NCBI GenBank assembly: GCA_013398015.1
Contig: VZRR01007589.1
Location: forward strand, 180,266-244,265
Source of the DNA: Oreocharis arfaki
Lineage: Eukaryota > Chordata > Aves > Passeriformes > Paramythiidae
Direction of reading: 5' to 3'
DNA length: 64,000 nt
Shown here: positions 45,501 through 58,794 of the stretch, piece after piece
Layout: every line of letters begins with the position of its first letter
Position numbering within the stretch: the first letter of the stretch is position 1
Position numbers and translations under genes: made by a program
The notes under the pieces: model-generated
Database searches by the model: none
What the model was told of the DNA's origin: nothing
Seen by the model: only the letters and a program-made list of their open reading frames with translations

Positions 45501-48500
45501 AAAGGGTAATCTTCCTGGTCCTTTTCCAAGCAGCATTGGGGAAGTTCTTCTTGTTTTTCTGTACAGACATACTACCAGACTTGTTATACTGGTGGTTTAG
45601 TCAAAGCAGATCTTAAACTTCCCATCTAGGTCTCTAAAACTCTTTTTACCTTCCTGTGTATTCCACATCTGCACTTCATCTCATGGTCCTTAAACTGTGG
45701 TGAGGGGAAGGGGACACAAACCTCCTCCCTATTGCAGAGTGAGCAGGAAACTTTTCCTTCTGAGGGCCCATGTGTCACTCCTATTGTTGAACGTAGGCGT
45801 GACATTTCAAAATGCATGACATGCTTGCTGGATAATTCTTGACCGGACCACTCACATAAACAGTTGCTGCATAACATAAGGAATTACAAAAATGGGTCTT
45901 GGTCTTTTCTGAGATTTACATAAAAAGTCTGATAAAAGTGCATTTAAATCTCAGCTCAATAGTAGCACAAAAGCTGAAACTGTTTCACAAACTTAAAATT
46001 CTTGTAAGTAAAGGGTTTTTTGCTATGGTACAAAGCTGTTCAAAATGCCAGTCTATAAAGCACTGGCTAACCTAACCATTTTACTGTAAACTGTTCATAT
46101 TGACTGTCCAACAAGTTCACCAGTCCTCTGTGGCATGGCTTGCTTGAAAGCTGTATGGGCTAATCAGCCTGTCCAGTAATACTTCTGGAAAGGTTTCCCA
46201 TTTTTTCTCCTTGGTCATAGTATGTTGGATGGTGGGAAGAAGAAGGTACTGGCTGAAAACTATGCCATTTCAAAGTATAAGAAATGCAGTTCTGTAGAGA
46301 CAATAAAGGCACTAGGTGTAGCTTCTGTTTAATCTACATTGACTTTTCTCTCTCTGTTGTACAGCACACCCGATCCTGAGAAAAGCTGATCTTTCATCCT
46401 CCCCTGTTCCTGGCAGAATTAATGGAAGGTATCCTGTTGTACAGTGAGTGACTGTGAGCTTCAGCTGTATTGCTCCAAATTAACTTAATGATCCCTGGTA
46501 TCCCAGAAGGATTACACTGCTGTGCCTTCTTCATCTACTTTATGTCTTGGACTAAGCCTCTGGTTTCATCCCTCAGTAAATATCTAAACTCACATCTGCT
46601 GTGAAATGCAAGAAAATGAACATTGATCTACCTGAATCATGGCGTATTTTTACAGAATGATTGTTCTAAAACAGAAGGAAAGGCACTTTGCTTTCACCCT
46701 GATATCACCAATACCTGACTTTGGAAAGTTTTATTGTTCAGATCACCAGTCAAGCCTGAGTATCTCCCAAAGCAGGATGCTTGCAGGAAATCAAAAAATT
46801 AATTAGAATTCTATTACTGAAACATCCTAACTTTAACTTCTTTTCTGAGATGAGAAATAAAACACAGAACTTTGGAGTCCTTTTTAAAGTATGTAAATGG
46901 GAGAAAGTATAAAAGAGAAGTGTGTGGAAACAGGAAGACAAAACTTTATGAATATTTAGTATTTTATCAGTTCTTCCTCCGTCTTTCTAAGGTCCTGCTT
47001 GTCTTTCTGCATTTTGAGTACTTAGTATTCTAGGATAAGCTATTTATGGACTTAAATCTTGGGGAAGAAGGATGTTGCATTTTTGTCAGCTGATCCAGCT
47101 CCATGGACACTGTGCTGTTTCTGAGCTGAATCCTAAACAGGAAAGAGCATCAAAACTTACCACTGCTAAAATCTGTGGTAATCTCAGTTTTTCCAATCAA
47201 ATCTTGTGGGAACTGATGAGGGGAAGGGGCAAGGGAAAAGAACATCTGCACTACTTTATACTTAATTAATCATGGTCTAAATGTCTGCTCTTCTACAGGG
47301 CTCTTTTTAGACTATTTCCCATGTCATGGGTTATTCAGAAGTAGACAGCACACCACACAATTTAAATTCCTAATTTATCCAGTCAGCCACTAAGTTTTCC
47401 AATCTCTATTTTTAAAAACCTCCAACATTCTCGCTAATTAGGAGTGCCTTCTACCTCCAGCTGTTAATGGGCACAAACATGGCCAGTTTGAAATATGTCT
47501 AATCAGAGTACTGCCTGATTCTGTCCTCATATAACAGCTATTACCCTAAGGGACGAATTATGTTTTCAGTTACACACACTCATCCCGTTCAGCAAAAGCT
47601 AGCAAGTTCATCCATTAGAGGGAAAATACATATTGCAATTAGCTGCACAGGTTTCACACTTATTCCTTTTTTCTTAACCTTTATTTATTTTGCATTTATT
47701 TATTTATTATGGATTTGTTTTGTAGCTTAATTTTTACTCTAGGAGTGCTATTTCCTTTAAGATAGTCTCCTTTGTATTCATGCCTCTGCCTACAAAGAAC
47801 ATTGAAAAAACCCACTCTCTTTAAATATCTTTCAAACAACATACTTACAGGAACCCAAGACACTCCGTAGTTGCAAATTAGTCTCAAAATATCTGTGTTT
47901 ATTGACTGTCGAAGTTCGATAATCTCTCCAGTATGATCAATAGGCTGCAGGTCCTCTGCCACAAAATTGTGCAGCAGCTCTCGTGGAGGTGCAGATTAAA
48001 CTGCACAGGCTTCTTAGGTGGAGAATAGAGATGCCTTGTGGATTGTCTTCAGCCCACGGCTCCTGCATGTGTTGTGGTTAAATGGCACTTTGCAGCAGCA
48101 CAAGGATGTATTTTGAAGGTAGGAGGAAGAAATAAAAGCATCAGGGCTCAGCTGCAGGAGAAGGTTGGGAAGGAGGGATTGGAGCATTTATGGTCCAAGC
48201 AAAGGTGCTGGAGGCACAAGTTGTTATCCCTAAGTTTAGGGGGTAGAGAGGGAAAGGCCGGGTTGGCTCAAGTGTTGTTTTGATCCATAATCATGCAGGA
48301 ATTCCCATGTCACGTCTTGTCTCAGTGTCTTCTGCTACTCTTGCTTGTTTGCTGAAATTTATAGTACCTTTTCAGAGGAAGCGCATGAAAAAATCAGTGC
48401 TTGGAATTTCAATTTCTAGCAAGTCCGAAGCTGATTTCAAAATACCTTGCATTAGTGTGACAAAAGCTGCTGAAAATAAAGGGGAAACTGCCAAACTTAG

Positions 48501-51500
48501 ACCTGTGTTCAGTGAAAACTAGAAAGCTAAACGAAAACTGCTCACCCTAAAGAAGGTGACAAGTAACTTAACACTTCATAGGCATTTAATTGCTGTGTTC
48601 ACTTTTGTCTAGCTTCTGCCCTGCTCTTTTCCTAAAACTGATTTATTTCTTGCACCACCAAATTCAGCTTCCTAGTCAGTGTGTTATGCTCTCTCTTCAG
48701 TGCTGGATCCACAGGTAACTTGAGGGTCACAGCAAGGTTAAAAACTGTTGTATTTTAGCTTTGAAGGTATTGGTAGATCAGATGAGAGCTTTTAGAGAAA
48801 CACCTGCTTCCAGAGACATGTGCCACTGGATCTAGCAGGCAATCTCCACAAGCTAATGGATAAGCTCTATGACTGTTACCTAAGTCTATAATGTGTCTTG
48901 CATAGCTGGAACAGAGAAACAAAACGTTCGTTAAATTAGGTGGAAGGAAAGGGGAGACATGCATGGTTGCTAGGTAATCCTCCTCTGCCTTATAGGAATA
49001 TTTCAGGACTTCCAGACATTCCTGTCCATAATGATCTTTCCAAAGTAATAGCATTACCAAGAATTTCATAGAAGTCTTGCTGGTATTGTGAAAGCTGTTA
49101 AAAATATTTGGCTTCTGGTGATCTACATGCTAGACAAAAGGTTTGCATTATCTGAAATGCTTATAAAACTGATTATGCACCTTCAGCCATCTGATTGCTT
49201 TCAAGTCTTTTTAGTAAGTAAAATGCAGTCCATCCCAAGATGGCTTGGTATGTAGGCAGAACAGTTGCTACCTGGATGGATCAGTGACATTACACACAGT
49301 CTTGAGTAACTATTCACAGTCTATAAACATGAGAGCAGCTGCTCTCTGCTTCATGTCTGCAGGAAAGAAATATATTTGAATTGGTAAATGGGGAAAGACT
49401 GTGGTCTGAGCTGGTCTAGCAGCTCAACTCAGTGTTTGGAAGAGGTTTTTAAAGATGACTTATGGTGGGTCGCAGCCTTTATTATCAGTGTTGTTTGTCA
49501 GGAAAAGTTACCTGCATCCTGACAGGGAAGGAAGAACAGGCAGGCAAGCAGCAACAGCGTTAAAATGCAAAGTGTATTTAGCATAAGCTGTCAGATAGTG
49601 AAATACTGCTCTATTGTTGCTCCTGACTGCAATTCCACTTGCCATGAATTTGTATTCTAGCTTGCAAATTAATCTATTAGTTATATTCTGCCAACACAAG
49701 AACACAGTTAATGCAGCTTGTATATACTACAGTTTTCTTTGCTCTTTAGGGATTACAGAATTGTTGACGATTTCAACCAATTAATATTCGATCTTTTTTC
49801 CCTCCATGACTTCAATAGGTGACCCTAATCCTTCATAAACCAATACGTAAGCGTGTTAATATTTGCAGATAGAAAAAGCTCTGCTCAGGATTTTTGCTTA
49901 AGAAAATATTTTCTTAATAGGAAAGAAATAATATAAGTTACTTTTTTTTTTCAAGGAAACTGCCTCTGAACAGAGCTATTTATAGAATATCAAGAACAAT
50001 TTGGCAAATAATCAATTTTCATTTGCTTGCAAGTAAAATAGCCCAGACGAAACTGCCTGAACTTGCGTCCTAATCCAAAGTTTTAAAAAAAACTAGGTGG
50101 TTTTTTATACTGTTCTGCAGTTTCTACTGGCTACAGATGGGCAGCCAGGTTTGCATTTTGCGGCTCATTAAAGAACCTGTTAAACCTATGGGAACCATGA
50201 AAAACCTCTTGTCCCAGGCAAGGGAACTCAGCAATTGCAGCGGGTACCAGCTCACACCGAGACTCCTGTGAATGCTTGCATTTATTGTGACCCAGACCAG
50301 CCATGCCATTAGGATCAAAATGCTTTCTTCCCTTTGCTGATGGTCCCCGGCTTTTCTGCAATGTGGAAAAGTCCAGTGTAAGGTTTGCACCATATGCAGG
50401 CTTAAAGTCTTCTTAATCATCACTTCAGCTCAAGGATCTCGTGTTTCTGCTTTCAGTCAGTCCTCAGTTGCCACTGAATTGGTGTCTTAAGATTTCTCAT
50501 GCTTCTTGGTTAAGCATCTTCAGATTCTTAAGAAATCTTAAGATCTTTCTTGATGCTACAAGGCTTTTAAAGTGCCTTGTACTTTCATTGAAATATATAA
50601 CTGAGCAGAAATAGGAATTTAATTTCATAATTTAAAATTATTATGACCTAGGGTTGAAACTAGAAATACTTAAAGCTTATGAGACAGATAGCCCTTCTAA
50701 GATTTCAAGTTAACTTCCACGAATGAAAAAAGCTTAAAAATTGTAGAGAACTATCTATATTAGGCAAGGACTCCACCTTGCCCTGTTTCTGTATAAAAGC
50801 TAAATGCCTTGTCTGAACTCATGATTGTCCTCCCTTGACAGCTAATGGAGACAGTGACACCTCCCTGCTAGAGCAGAGACCTTTGCCTAAATGAGGTATC
50901 TCTCTTAGTATGAGATAAAATGCTATACAGAGGTCTTTATTTCTCTCTGCTGATACAAGTTAGATGGTAACTCTGATTAGACATTTAACTCTTAGCCCAC
51001 ATAAATTAACTGTGATGAATCCACTCATGAATATTTGCATGTTCTATGTTTTGTTTTTAAATTGAAGCAGTAAACAAGGTGATTTGATATTGATTCTTGA
51101 TTAATCAGACATGATTTCTTTATCTGAGGATATAAATTTCCATTTTTGGCATGTGAGTATGGAGGCTTTGAAGCAAAACAAAGGAAAGTGAAACATTGTC
51201 TAGATGCATGTTTTGTTTTCTTGCTTTGATCATCCTAATCACAATTTTGAATGAAAAAACCCACAGAAACTTGTCATTTTTATGGGTTTAATAGCTAAAT
51301 ATTAAAAAATCAATGTCTATCAAAACTGGGTTCAAATTCTATAACTGTAATTAAACTAAATAAATTTGAGTATTGCATTCCTCCAGACTAAGACAACTGA
51401 AGTCTAATCAATGAATTGATGAATTAACCGCAGTATGTAATTAATTCAATAATTATTCACCAGTGTTGGACAACAGTTAAGACTTCCTTAATGAAAATCT

Positions 51501-54500
51501 TCTACACAAAAGTGATTTTTACAAATGATCAGTTACAGAAATAAAAACGATGTAACCTGTTTCCCTTACCGTCTTCTGTGTGGGAAGAGGGAGCCTCAAG
51601 GCTCCTGTTCAGTACGTGATTTTCACAGTTAACTCTTGTTTGTTGTATTAATATAGAACAATGCTTACCTTTATTTTAAGGGTTGTGTGGCAGATTTCTT
51701 TTTTCCATGATTACTGTATTAAGTTAGACTGATATGTGGTGTTGAGAAATGGCGTTTGCCAAAAATAAGGATCTTCTGGTGTATTTGCTGAATATGCAAA
51801 GGCGGACAGTTGCATCTCTACAGATGCTTTAGAGAGTATCAGAACAGTGTTTATAGGCAGAGGTAATATGTTCATTAAACAATCTTGCTGGAAGAATGTG
51901 ACAGGCTTTCAGATCGGCAAACCTCTTTCCAGATCTGGAGTAGAAATCAGGAATTTAAAACCCAATGCTCAGAGGGATGCATTAGATGAGACATATTCAA
52001 ATGAGAGCAGCTGGTATTTGTGGACCTGGAAGGAGCAGAGAATGGGAGAGAGTAGAAAGGCATTTATTGCCTGCAGTAAAGAGACATCCATAACTCAGGA
52101 TCCTGCAATTGTCTGTATCCTCAAACTATGCTTGGTGACTATTTTTCCTGCACTCCCCATTCTTGTGTATTTTTATTATCTCAGAATGTCTTCAAAAAAT
52201 CGCTTTAACAGAAACAACAAAGATTCTTACTTATTCAGATCAGATAAAGGATCGTCTTTCCTAATAAACAGATTTTAAAGGAACAGTATTCTACAAAATT
52301 CAAAGTACTTGCAAGAGAAAATGTAAAGCTCATATGCACTAGTTCTTACCCAATCTATACCCTCTGTGCCCAAATTTATCAATATGTAGTATACCCCTAG
52401 GAAACCTATTTAAGACAATAAAGAAGTTTAAATTAATTTAAAGAGGAACAAGACAGAAGATTACTCAATGAAATAGAATGTACTTTACAGGTATCCATGT
52501 GATACATTCCTTCCCAGACTGAACACTATGGTAAGGACACTACCACTGGGGAAAAAATCAATAAAAATAATGTCTAATTATTTATCATGTGTTAAAAGAC
52601 AGGAAATCTGTGAATAACATGTAAAAATTATGGATAATAATTATTGTACAGTCTTTGTCCCGGGTACTTAGCTTGTAGCATTACTTGATTTTTGAAAGTG
52701 GAAGCTTATTCATCTTCTAATGCCAAAGAAATAATTATTCAGGTTTACATTCAGCAGAATTTATTCCCTGGATAACCCTGCCGGAATTAGGTATGGAATG
52801 AATTTCACTGATTACTTTTTGTTAAGAATCATTTTAATTTGCATTTACACACTGCTTGGTATCAAAACATCTCAAAGCATATGACTATTAATTAAATTTC
52901 ATGACTGGTCCCTGTGGAAGATACGCCTAGCATTATCATTTAAACTTTTATTGTATTCTTAAAGTCTTGGCATTCCTTCTCACCATTGTCTTCCCATGGA
53001 AAATGCTCACCTGAATTTGGTGTGAAGTGTGTTTTTGTCAGTTCTATCTCAATAATGACAGTCAATATAGACTGATAAAGTTATTAGGTGTGGAGGCCCA
53101 TGGAATGGAATGTTCATTTTAGGAGATTTAAGGAGTATTTTAGGACTTGTTATAAACTTCTTGAGCATCGAACAACCTAAAATAATTCCAGGAAATACTG
53201 AGGCAAAGAATGATTCTTGAGATCTTGTTTTTTAGCCCCTTGTTTAAAGATGCAAGACATATTCCCTTCATGGGGGTTGCATAATTCTAAGTCCTAGAAA
53301 ATAGGTCTGCACCTCCATTTGAGACAAACTTCTAAATGCAGGCCCTGTAGAGGAAGAAAATTCTGCCCTTCTTTCCACTGTTCGTTGTCTTGCAATAGTA
53401 TGCTTGATTTTGGATTTTGGCATCTAAATTTAACCCTCATCTGATTTATAGTATTACTAGCCTTTTTTTTGCAGCTGACTTTTTGAGACTAAGTGAATGT
53501 AACACATCAAATCTTCCCCTTTTAGGAAAACATAGGGAAAAAGTGTGTGAGGAGTATAGCTCAACACCACAACAAATTACCCGGGGAGATCACGCAATAT
53601 CTGTCTTTGGACATTTTCAGGAGCAGATTACACACATCCATGATACCTGATCTCATGCTGGAAACTGACCCCCTCCAAGTAAGACAGTGGTCTAGGTGGC
53701 CTCATGACTTTTGTTATAACTGAGATGATGATGCTTCTGCAAAATCTTGCCATGTAGATAGCTGGTATGTGTACTCTGGCAGAAACCAGCAATGCGTTGT
53801 CTGTGTTTTTGCTGGCTATGATTGCACTATGTCCACCCAGAAACACATCTATTAAAAACCAGGTTGATTTTTGGGGATTATTATTGCTCAGATTCATTTG
53901 GGTTTATCTTGTATTCAGCTTTTTAATAGTTTTGTCTGCTTCTTCAGGGCTCTACAACAAGACAGGCTAGGTCAGGAAATGCTGGTTCATAAAAGATTCA
54001 CTGGCATAGTTGTAAATACAAACCAGAAAATCCAAATCTCCATCCTCATGATGCTGTCTGCACTGAACATCAGCTTTTCCAAAAAGAGCTGTCCTGGGCT
54101 GCACAAGCAGAATGGAGCAGAGCACAGTTATGGGAATTATAGCTCTGCTTCTTGGCAGAAGTTTATGTAAAATCCCAAAGTTTCCGTGCAATGGTCGGTG
54201 TCCAGTAGGCAGTGATAGTCACAGCCACCACCCACAAGTGATAGGGTAGCTGTTTATTTCAGCATTTAAGAGGGAGAAAAATCATATAAAATGCTTCCAC
54301 TTTGGCTGCAGCTGTACAGAAAATATCAATATGGAACTCTTTTGTCTAAATTTTTGCAATTCACTGCCCACAGAAAGCTCTAGTAGGCTTGCAAGACTTT
54401 TCAGGGTCTGATGATGATCAGTCATTTATCTGCCATCCATGGTCTACCATTCTCATTGAAAATTAGCAGAGGACATGGGTTTTCTGGAGGTGATGCAACT

Positions 54501-55071
54501 GCTCAGTCACTGGCAATTCAAAACAATATGAAGATAAATGGAGAATATCTGTGCATACATATGTATATGCAAACATGGCAAAAATATTTTTATTATGATC
54601 AAAACCATGGGACAGGATAAATTTGGTTCTACAGCTTTCTTAGACTGATCGTTTTACTTAAAAAATTAATTATATTGTTTTACTAAAACAATTTAAATTT
54701 TACTAAAATTTATTGCCTTGGTAACCACAGGTTGGTTTTAATCTCAAGTAACTACAGGCAACAAATTTCAAGCTCTTTTTCTTCTCTGAGTAATGAGAAG
54801 AAACTGGGCACCATAAAACAGTGCCATGCATGAAATATCTAAGATATATGCATGGATACAGGAGATGAATCCTAACCAGAACCTTGCCGCTTCAGCTCAG
54901 TTGCCTTTAATACCATTACTTTCTTAAGAAATTCTTCCAGGAAGTGAATATTCCAGCTTCCAAAAATTTGGAAATCTAAAAAAGTCGTGTGACGATTTCT
55001 GCTTTCTTCTGTATGGTAACTTACATGATCTTAATGGATTCTGTCTCTCGTCATAAGACTTATGAAAGGTG
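42501..55071. other. Unique-looking non-coding stretch
   Basis: Over 12 kb with no recognisable LINE, LTR or gene, apart from simple repeats such as the TTTA run at 47680-47709. The longest frame, 143 codons at 51847-52278 plus strand, has no domain and lies in AT-rich DNA where such a length is expected about once by chance in a window of this size. A possible exon at 47849-47962, minus strand, is treated in the findings. The stretch 52620-52900 is rich in TAATTA-like words. Confidence 0.5.
47680..47709. repeat. (TTTA)n microsatellite
   Basis: Short interrupted tetranucleotide run, about 6 units of TTTA/ATTT. Confidence 0.75.
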
Positions 55072-55149
55072 TCCCTGCCGATGGCAGGGGGTTGGAAGTA
55101 GATTATCATTAAGGTACCTTCCATCCCAAACCATTCTATGATTCTACTA
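55072..55149 (+). mobile_element. CR1 LINE 3' terminal fragment
   Basis: tccctgccgatggcaggggg, then ttggaagtagattatcatt, then ccttccatcccaaaccattc and tatgattctac is the CR1 3' end in sense orientation, including the terminal ATTCTATG-type tail at 55133-55149. Only about 78 bases of the 3' end are present. Confidence 0.9.
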
Positions 55150-55194
55150 TCTTCTTTCTCCAGGGATCTACCATGAATAGTTATTTCTATTTAA

Positions 55195-55298
55195 TTTTGT
55201 TTTGTTTTGTTTTGGGGTTTTGGGGTTTTTTTTGTTTTTTGGTTTGGTTTGGCTTGGTTTTTTTTGGTTTTTTTGTTTTCTCTTGCCTTTTTTTTTGA
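55195..55298. repeat. T/G-rich pentanucleotide-like tract
   Basis: Runs of TTTTG, TTTTGGGG and TTTGG units over about 100 bases, starting 45 bases after the CR1 tail. Irregular low-complexity DNA. Two TTTTGGGG units happen to look like a ciliate telomere repeat, but nothing supports that reading. Confidence 0.85.
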
Positions 55299-56044
55299 CT
55301 CCTCGAGGGCCTGCAGATATCAAGAAAGAAGGAGAAGTTGATCCCCATCGTCAGAAATCAATAAATGTTAACTAAGATATTAAATACTGATGAGTTCAAA
55401 ATCAATGCAGATATCAAGGAACAATACATTTTGCTGTGCATCAAAACAAGACATAAGCCCAGTATTTTTGCCCTGGTGTGTGTGCAGATATTGCTAAATT
55501 CACTACAACTGTGTGCATTTGAAGATAAAAACTGATGAGTTATGCTTTGCTACAGATATTGACCACTGTAATAATATTTCAGAGATGTGCAGCCACAGGA
55601 AACCCAGAGGAGAGCCCAAACCAACCACTATATAATATGGATGTGGCAATTATGTCTACATTCTGCTTACAGGAGAGTCTGAATACCAACTCCCTACTCA
55701 GAGCGTCTTTCCTCTATCCTGACCATCAGAAAAAGAGTCAGACACTGTAGGAGATCAGTTTGGCTGAACAGGGATTCCTGTTGGAGGTCAAATTCATAAA
55801 GGAATCTCAGATGGAAGCTTTGCCAGGAAAAAGAAATGAGGATAGGCTACCAAGAAAGAACTGTTTACAGTGATTCTTTGAGTGATGAATACCAGGCTAT
55901 ACTGGGATGCTTTCACAACAACGAAGTTTGAGAGAAAATACTTATTAGATATGGTTTTGCTCTCTGTTTTGAATATGGTCAGGTTTGGGACCCAACTACA
56001 TCTTCAGGAACCCAGACCACAAGATATATGAAAACAGAGAGCTT
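55299..56044. other. Non-coding stretch, possible older repeat
   Basis: No gene recognised. The part from about 55750 onward could be the decayed upstream portion of the following CR1, but I could not align it by eye. Confidence 0.45.
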
Positions 56045-56406
56045 GCTTTTTTCGTCTGGAGAAGAGACTAGAAAGGGGATCTGACTGCTCTCTTCGCTTA
56101 GCTGAAGAGAATTATAGAAAAGATGGAACCAGATTCTCTCAGTGGTGCATGCTGAAAAGACAGGAACCAACAACTGCAAGTCATAATAAAGGAAATTCCC
56201 ACTAGGCATAGGGGAATAACTTTACAGACTGAATGTGACAGAGCCCACAGAGGCTGTGAAGTCTCATCTCTGGAAATGTTGCAAACTGGTCTGGAGAAGT
56301 GACCGAGTAGCTTAATCCAACTCTGAAGTTCACCACACCGTGAAGAGGAATTTGGACCATGTAATCTCCACAGATCCCTCCCAGCTTAATATTCTCTCAT
56401 TCTATG
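56045..56406 (+). mobile_element. CR1 LINE, 3' half, sense strand
   Basis: Sense CR1 with blocks in the expected order: gtctggagaagagactagaa, ggggatctgactgctctctt, tcagtggtgcatgctgaaaa, ggaaattcccactaggca, cacagaggctgtgaagtctc, tttggaccatgtaatctcca, and the tail attctctcattctatg ending at 56406. Diverged and frame-broken. A different CR1 subfamily from the 24-kb and 28.7-kb copies is likely, from its gagcccacagaggctgtgaag wording. Confidence 0.8.
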
Positions 56407-57261
56407 CCATCCAGCTTCGGATCAAGATATTAATTCCTCTCCATTTTTCACTCTTAAAAATGTACAATTACTGTCTTCCTGTTAGTGTTGGGGTGGTCTA
56501 AAAAAGTGCATCATCAGTCTCAAAAGGAGCAAGAACATAAGCCAGCTTGGGAGAGAATAAAAGGAATACAGCAGGGCAAGAAACCTCACACTTGTCCAGT
56601 GGATGGAAACCTTATGTGCGAAGTTTAAACTGTGAATCATATAATTGGGATTAATTTCTGTTAACTCAATGGATTTAAAAATGGGGCATCAGAGAGGGCA
56701 TGACTGGGTACAGACACATTATCAAAGAAGCCCCATGGCTCTAAGTTTTTGCTGGAGGAAAAGTCACTAGTGGCACAAGGACCCGAGACCAAAGAGGAAA
56801 AAATGGCACCATTTTCACTGTGTAAATTATGGATACTCTAGTAGGGAAAAGAACAGGCAGGCAAGGTTCTGTGCATGTATGAAGATTTTTAAACATCAGT
56901 GGGAATGGAGAAACTGTGAAAAGAGCTAGCAGTATCTGTAACTGGCCAGGGAAAGAGTCACACTGAGGATAGGCAGCCTGAAAAGTGAAATGTGGTGCAG
57001 CCTTGCCAAGGAAGGAGATGGGAACAAGAATTGGAAAGAAATCTAAATAAGAATGTCAATCTTCGTGGCAAAGGCTCTGTTTATCACGCTAGGGGAAACG
57101 AAGTGCAGATCTGGTGAATATATCAATCCTCCACCATCAACAGAATTGCATGAAACATACTTGGAAGCATTTTTTACAGCCCTTTCTTAAGTCTTTGATA
57201 CAAGTTGTGTTTAAATTAAGTTGTACATGCATTCAGCTCTGCGGCCTTGTAACAGAAGTAC
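56407..57261. other. Unique-looking non-coding stretch
   Basis: Purine-rich DNA without a recognised gene or repeat. Confidence 0.5.
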
Positions 57262-57600
57262 ATGGACCGCTTGGACGAAGTCCAGAGGAGGGCCACAAAT
57301 ATGATCGGAGGGATGGAGCACTTCTTGTACAAGGAAGGGCTGAGAGAGTTGGGGTTGTTCAGCCTGGAGAGGAGAAAGCTTCATGGAGACCTTATAGCAC
57401 CTTACTATATTTACAAGGAGTTACAAGAAACCTGGAGAAGGACTTCTAACAAGGGCATGTAGTGATGGGACAAGGGCTAATGGCTTTCATCTGAAGGATA
57501 GTATGTTTAGATTAGCTATTAGGAAGAAATTCTTTGCTCTGAGGGTGGCAAGACACTGGCACTAGTTGCCTGGAGAAGCTGTGTATGTCCCATTCCTTTT
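57262..57600 (+). mobile_element. CR1 LINE ORF2 internal fragment
   Basis: The plus-strand frame 57262-57462 encodes MDRLDEVQRRATNMIGGMEH, then LRELGLFSLERRKLHGDLIA. This is the conserved segment of CR1 ORF2 near its C-terminus (VQRRATKMIRG ... RELGLFSLEKRRLRGDLI in typical copies). Matching nucleotide blocks continue after the frame breaks (tgatgggacaagggctaatgg, aggaagaaattctttgctctg, gcctggagaagctgtg) to about 57600. The 3' end of the element is missing. Truncated at both ends. Confidence 0.92.
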
Positions 57601-58526
57601 TGCATTTTCAAATTCTGATTCTCAGATCATAGCCAGCTGCAAAGCAGTTGTGAGGAGAGAGCATCCTGTGGCAATACTAATAGTGATGCCTTGTTTATTA
57701 GATGTTGAAATGCCTTTTCCATCCTTAGAGACTTTGTTTTTACATTTGAAACATATGGAAGTTTATGTCCTCTCATGATTTTTACAGTGTACTAGTGCAA
57801 TTCAGAGGTTTTTTTTTAAATTCATCCTATCTTTCATTAAAAAAAAAATCTTATTGAAGTTTTGATGTTGGTAAATTTTTGTGGCTGTTCCCCGGGTTAT
57901 GTGGATGCCACAGAAACACTATTGTGTTCAAGAACTTCTGCATCTGTCACTTTTCTATGTGGATTTTTCTGTGAATATTTTCATGATGCTAGGAAAAAGT
58001 GTCAAGGGGAAGGCTTTTTCTGTGCAGTCACTTTTTAATCTTGGGCCTTGCATTCCCCAGTTCACAATTCATGGATGTAAAAGGGTAAATTCTTCACAAA
58101 CATAAAACTGTCACGAAATGTTCCTTGTTTTGGAATATGGAAAGTAGCCACAGGCTACCTTTGTTTTATCAGTGTTTCCTCCTTTTTAAAAGTTGAATTT
58201 CAAAAAAAGACCTGAAACTGTGAAATCTCTTCTTTGGTTTGTTTCCTAGCTTCCTCTGTCTGAATAAACATGCCAATCAGTCTCAGATCCTCTATCTTTC
58301 ATAGGCCTGGGAAAAGAACAAATAAAATAAGTTTCTCTCCTGTCTCAGCAGCTTCCTCTGTTTTATTGAGTCCTGGTCCACAGGGTCTGTTTGGAAAGAA
58401 ATTAAGAGTCTTGACATCAGCGTTTTAAAGATCTGAACCTTTTTAAGCTAACTGTTCCCCAGGCTTCATGCAGAAAACATTTTACCTTAGCAGAAAACTA
58501 ACTGAGATCAGTGCTTGGCATCATAA
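57601..58526. other. Unique-looking non-coding stretch
   Basis: AT-rich, with A/T homopolymer runs near 57811-57848. Nothing recognised. Confidence 0.55.
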
Positions 58527-58728
58527 TGATAGAATCAAAGAATGCCTTGGATTGGAAGGAACCTTACAGATGGTCCACCTTCTCTGCCGTGAGCAGGGGC
58601 ACCTTCCACTAGACCAGGCTGCCCAAAGCCCCATCTAACCTGGCCTTGAACAATTCTAGGGATGGGGCAGCCACAACTTCTCTAGGCAACCTGTGCTAGT
58701 GTCTCATCATTGAAGAAATAATAGTTTA
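58527..58728 (-). mobile_element. CR1 LINE 3' fragment
   Basis: tgatagaatcaaagaatgcc, then ttggattggaaggaacctta, gtgagcaggggcaccttcca, ctagaccaggctgcccaaag, gaacaattctagggatgggg and caacctgtgctagtgtctca is the reverse complement of a CR1 3' end of about 200 bases. The right-hand edge falls in an 18-bp sequence that is repeated at 58777-58794. Confidence 0.9.
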
Positions 58729-58794
58729 GAAAATGTGAAAGAATTTTCTAAAATTTTATTCACTAGAATTTTCTAGTGAAGAAATAATAGTTTA
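58711..58794. repeat. 18-bp direct repeat enclosing nested hairpins
   Basis: tgaagaaataatagttta occurs at 58711-58728 and again at 58777-58794. Between the copies lie an inverted repeat tagaaaat/attttcta and a perfect hairpin cactagaa-tt-ttctagtg at about 58761-58778. It sits at the truncated edge of the CR1. Confidence 0.8.

Noticed and set aside
47320..47480. Old CR1 fragment
   Set aside because: A single block resembling 'acctccaacattctcgc' could not be extended in CR1 order on either side.
51847..52278. 143-codon frame as a gene
   Set aside because: No domain and no supporting splice sites. With stops at about 6 % of codons in this AT-rich DNA, roughly one frame this long is expected by chance in 64 kb on six frames.
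55200..55235. TTTTGGGG telomere-like repeat
   Set aside because: Only two units, inside an irregular T/G-rich tract. Bird telomeres use TTAGGG.
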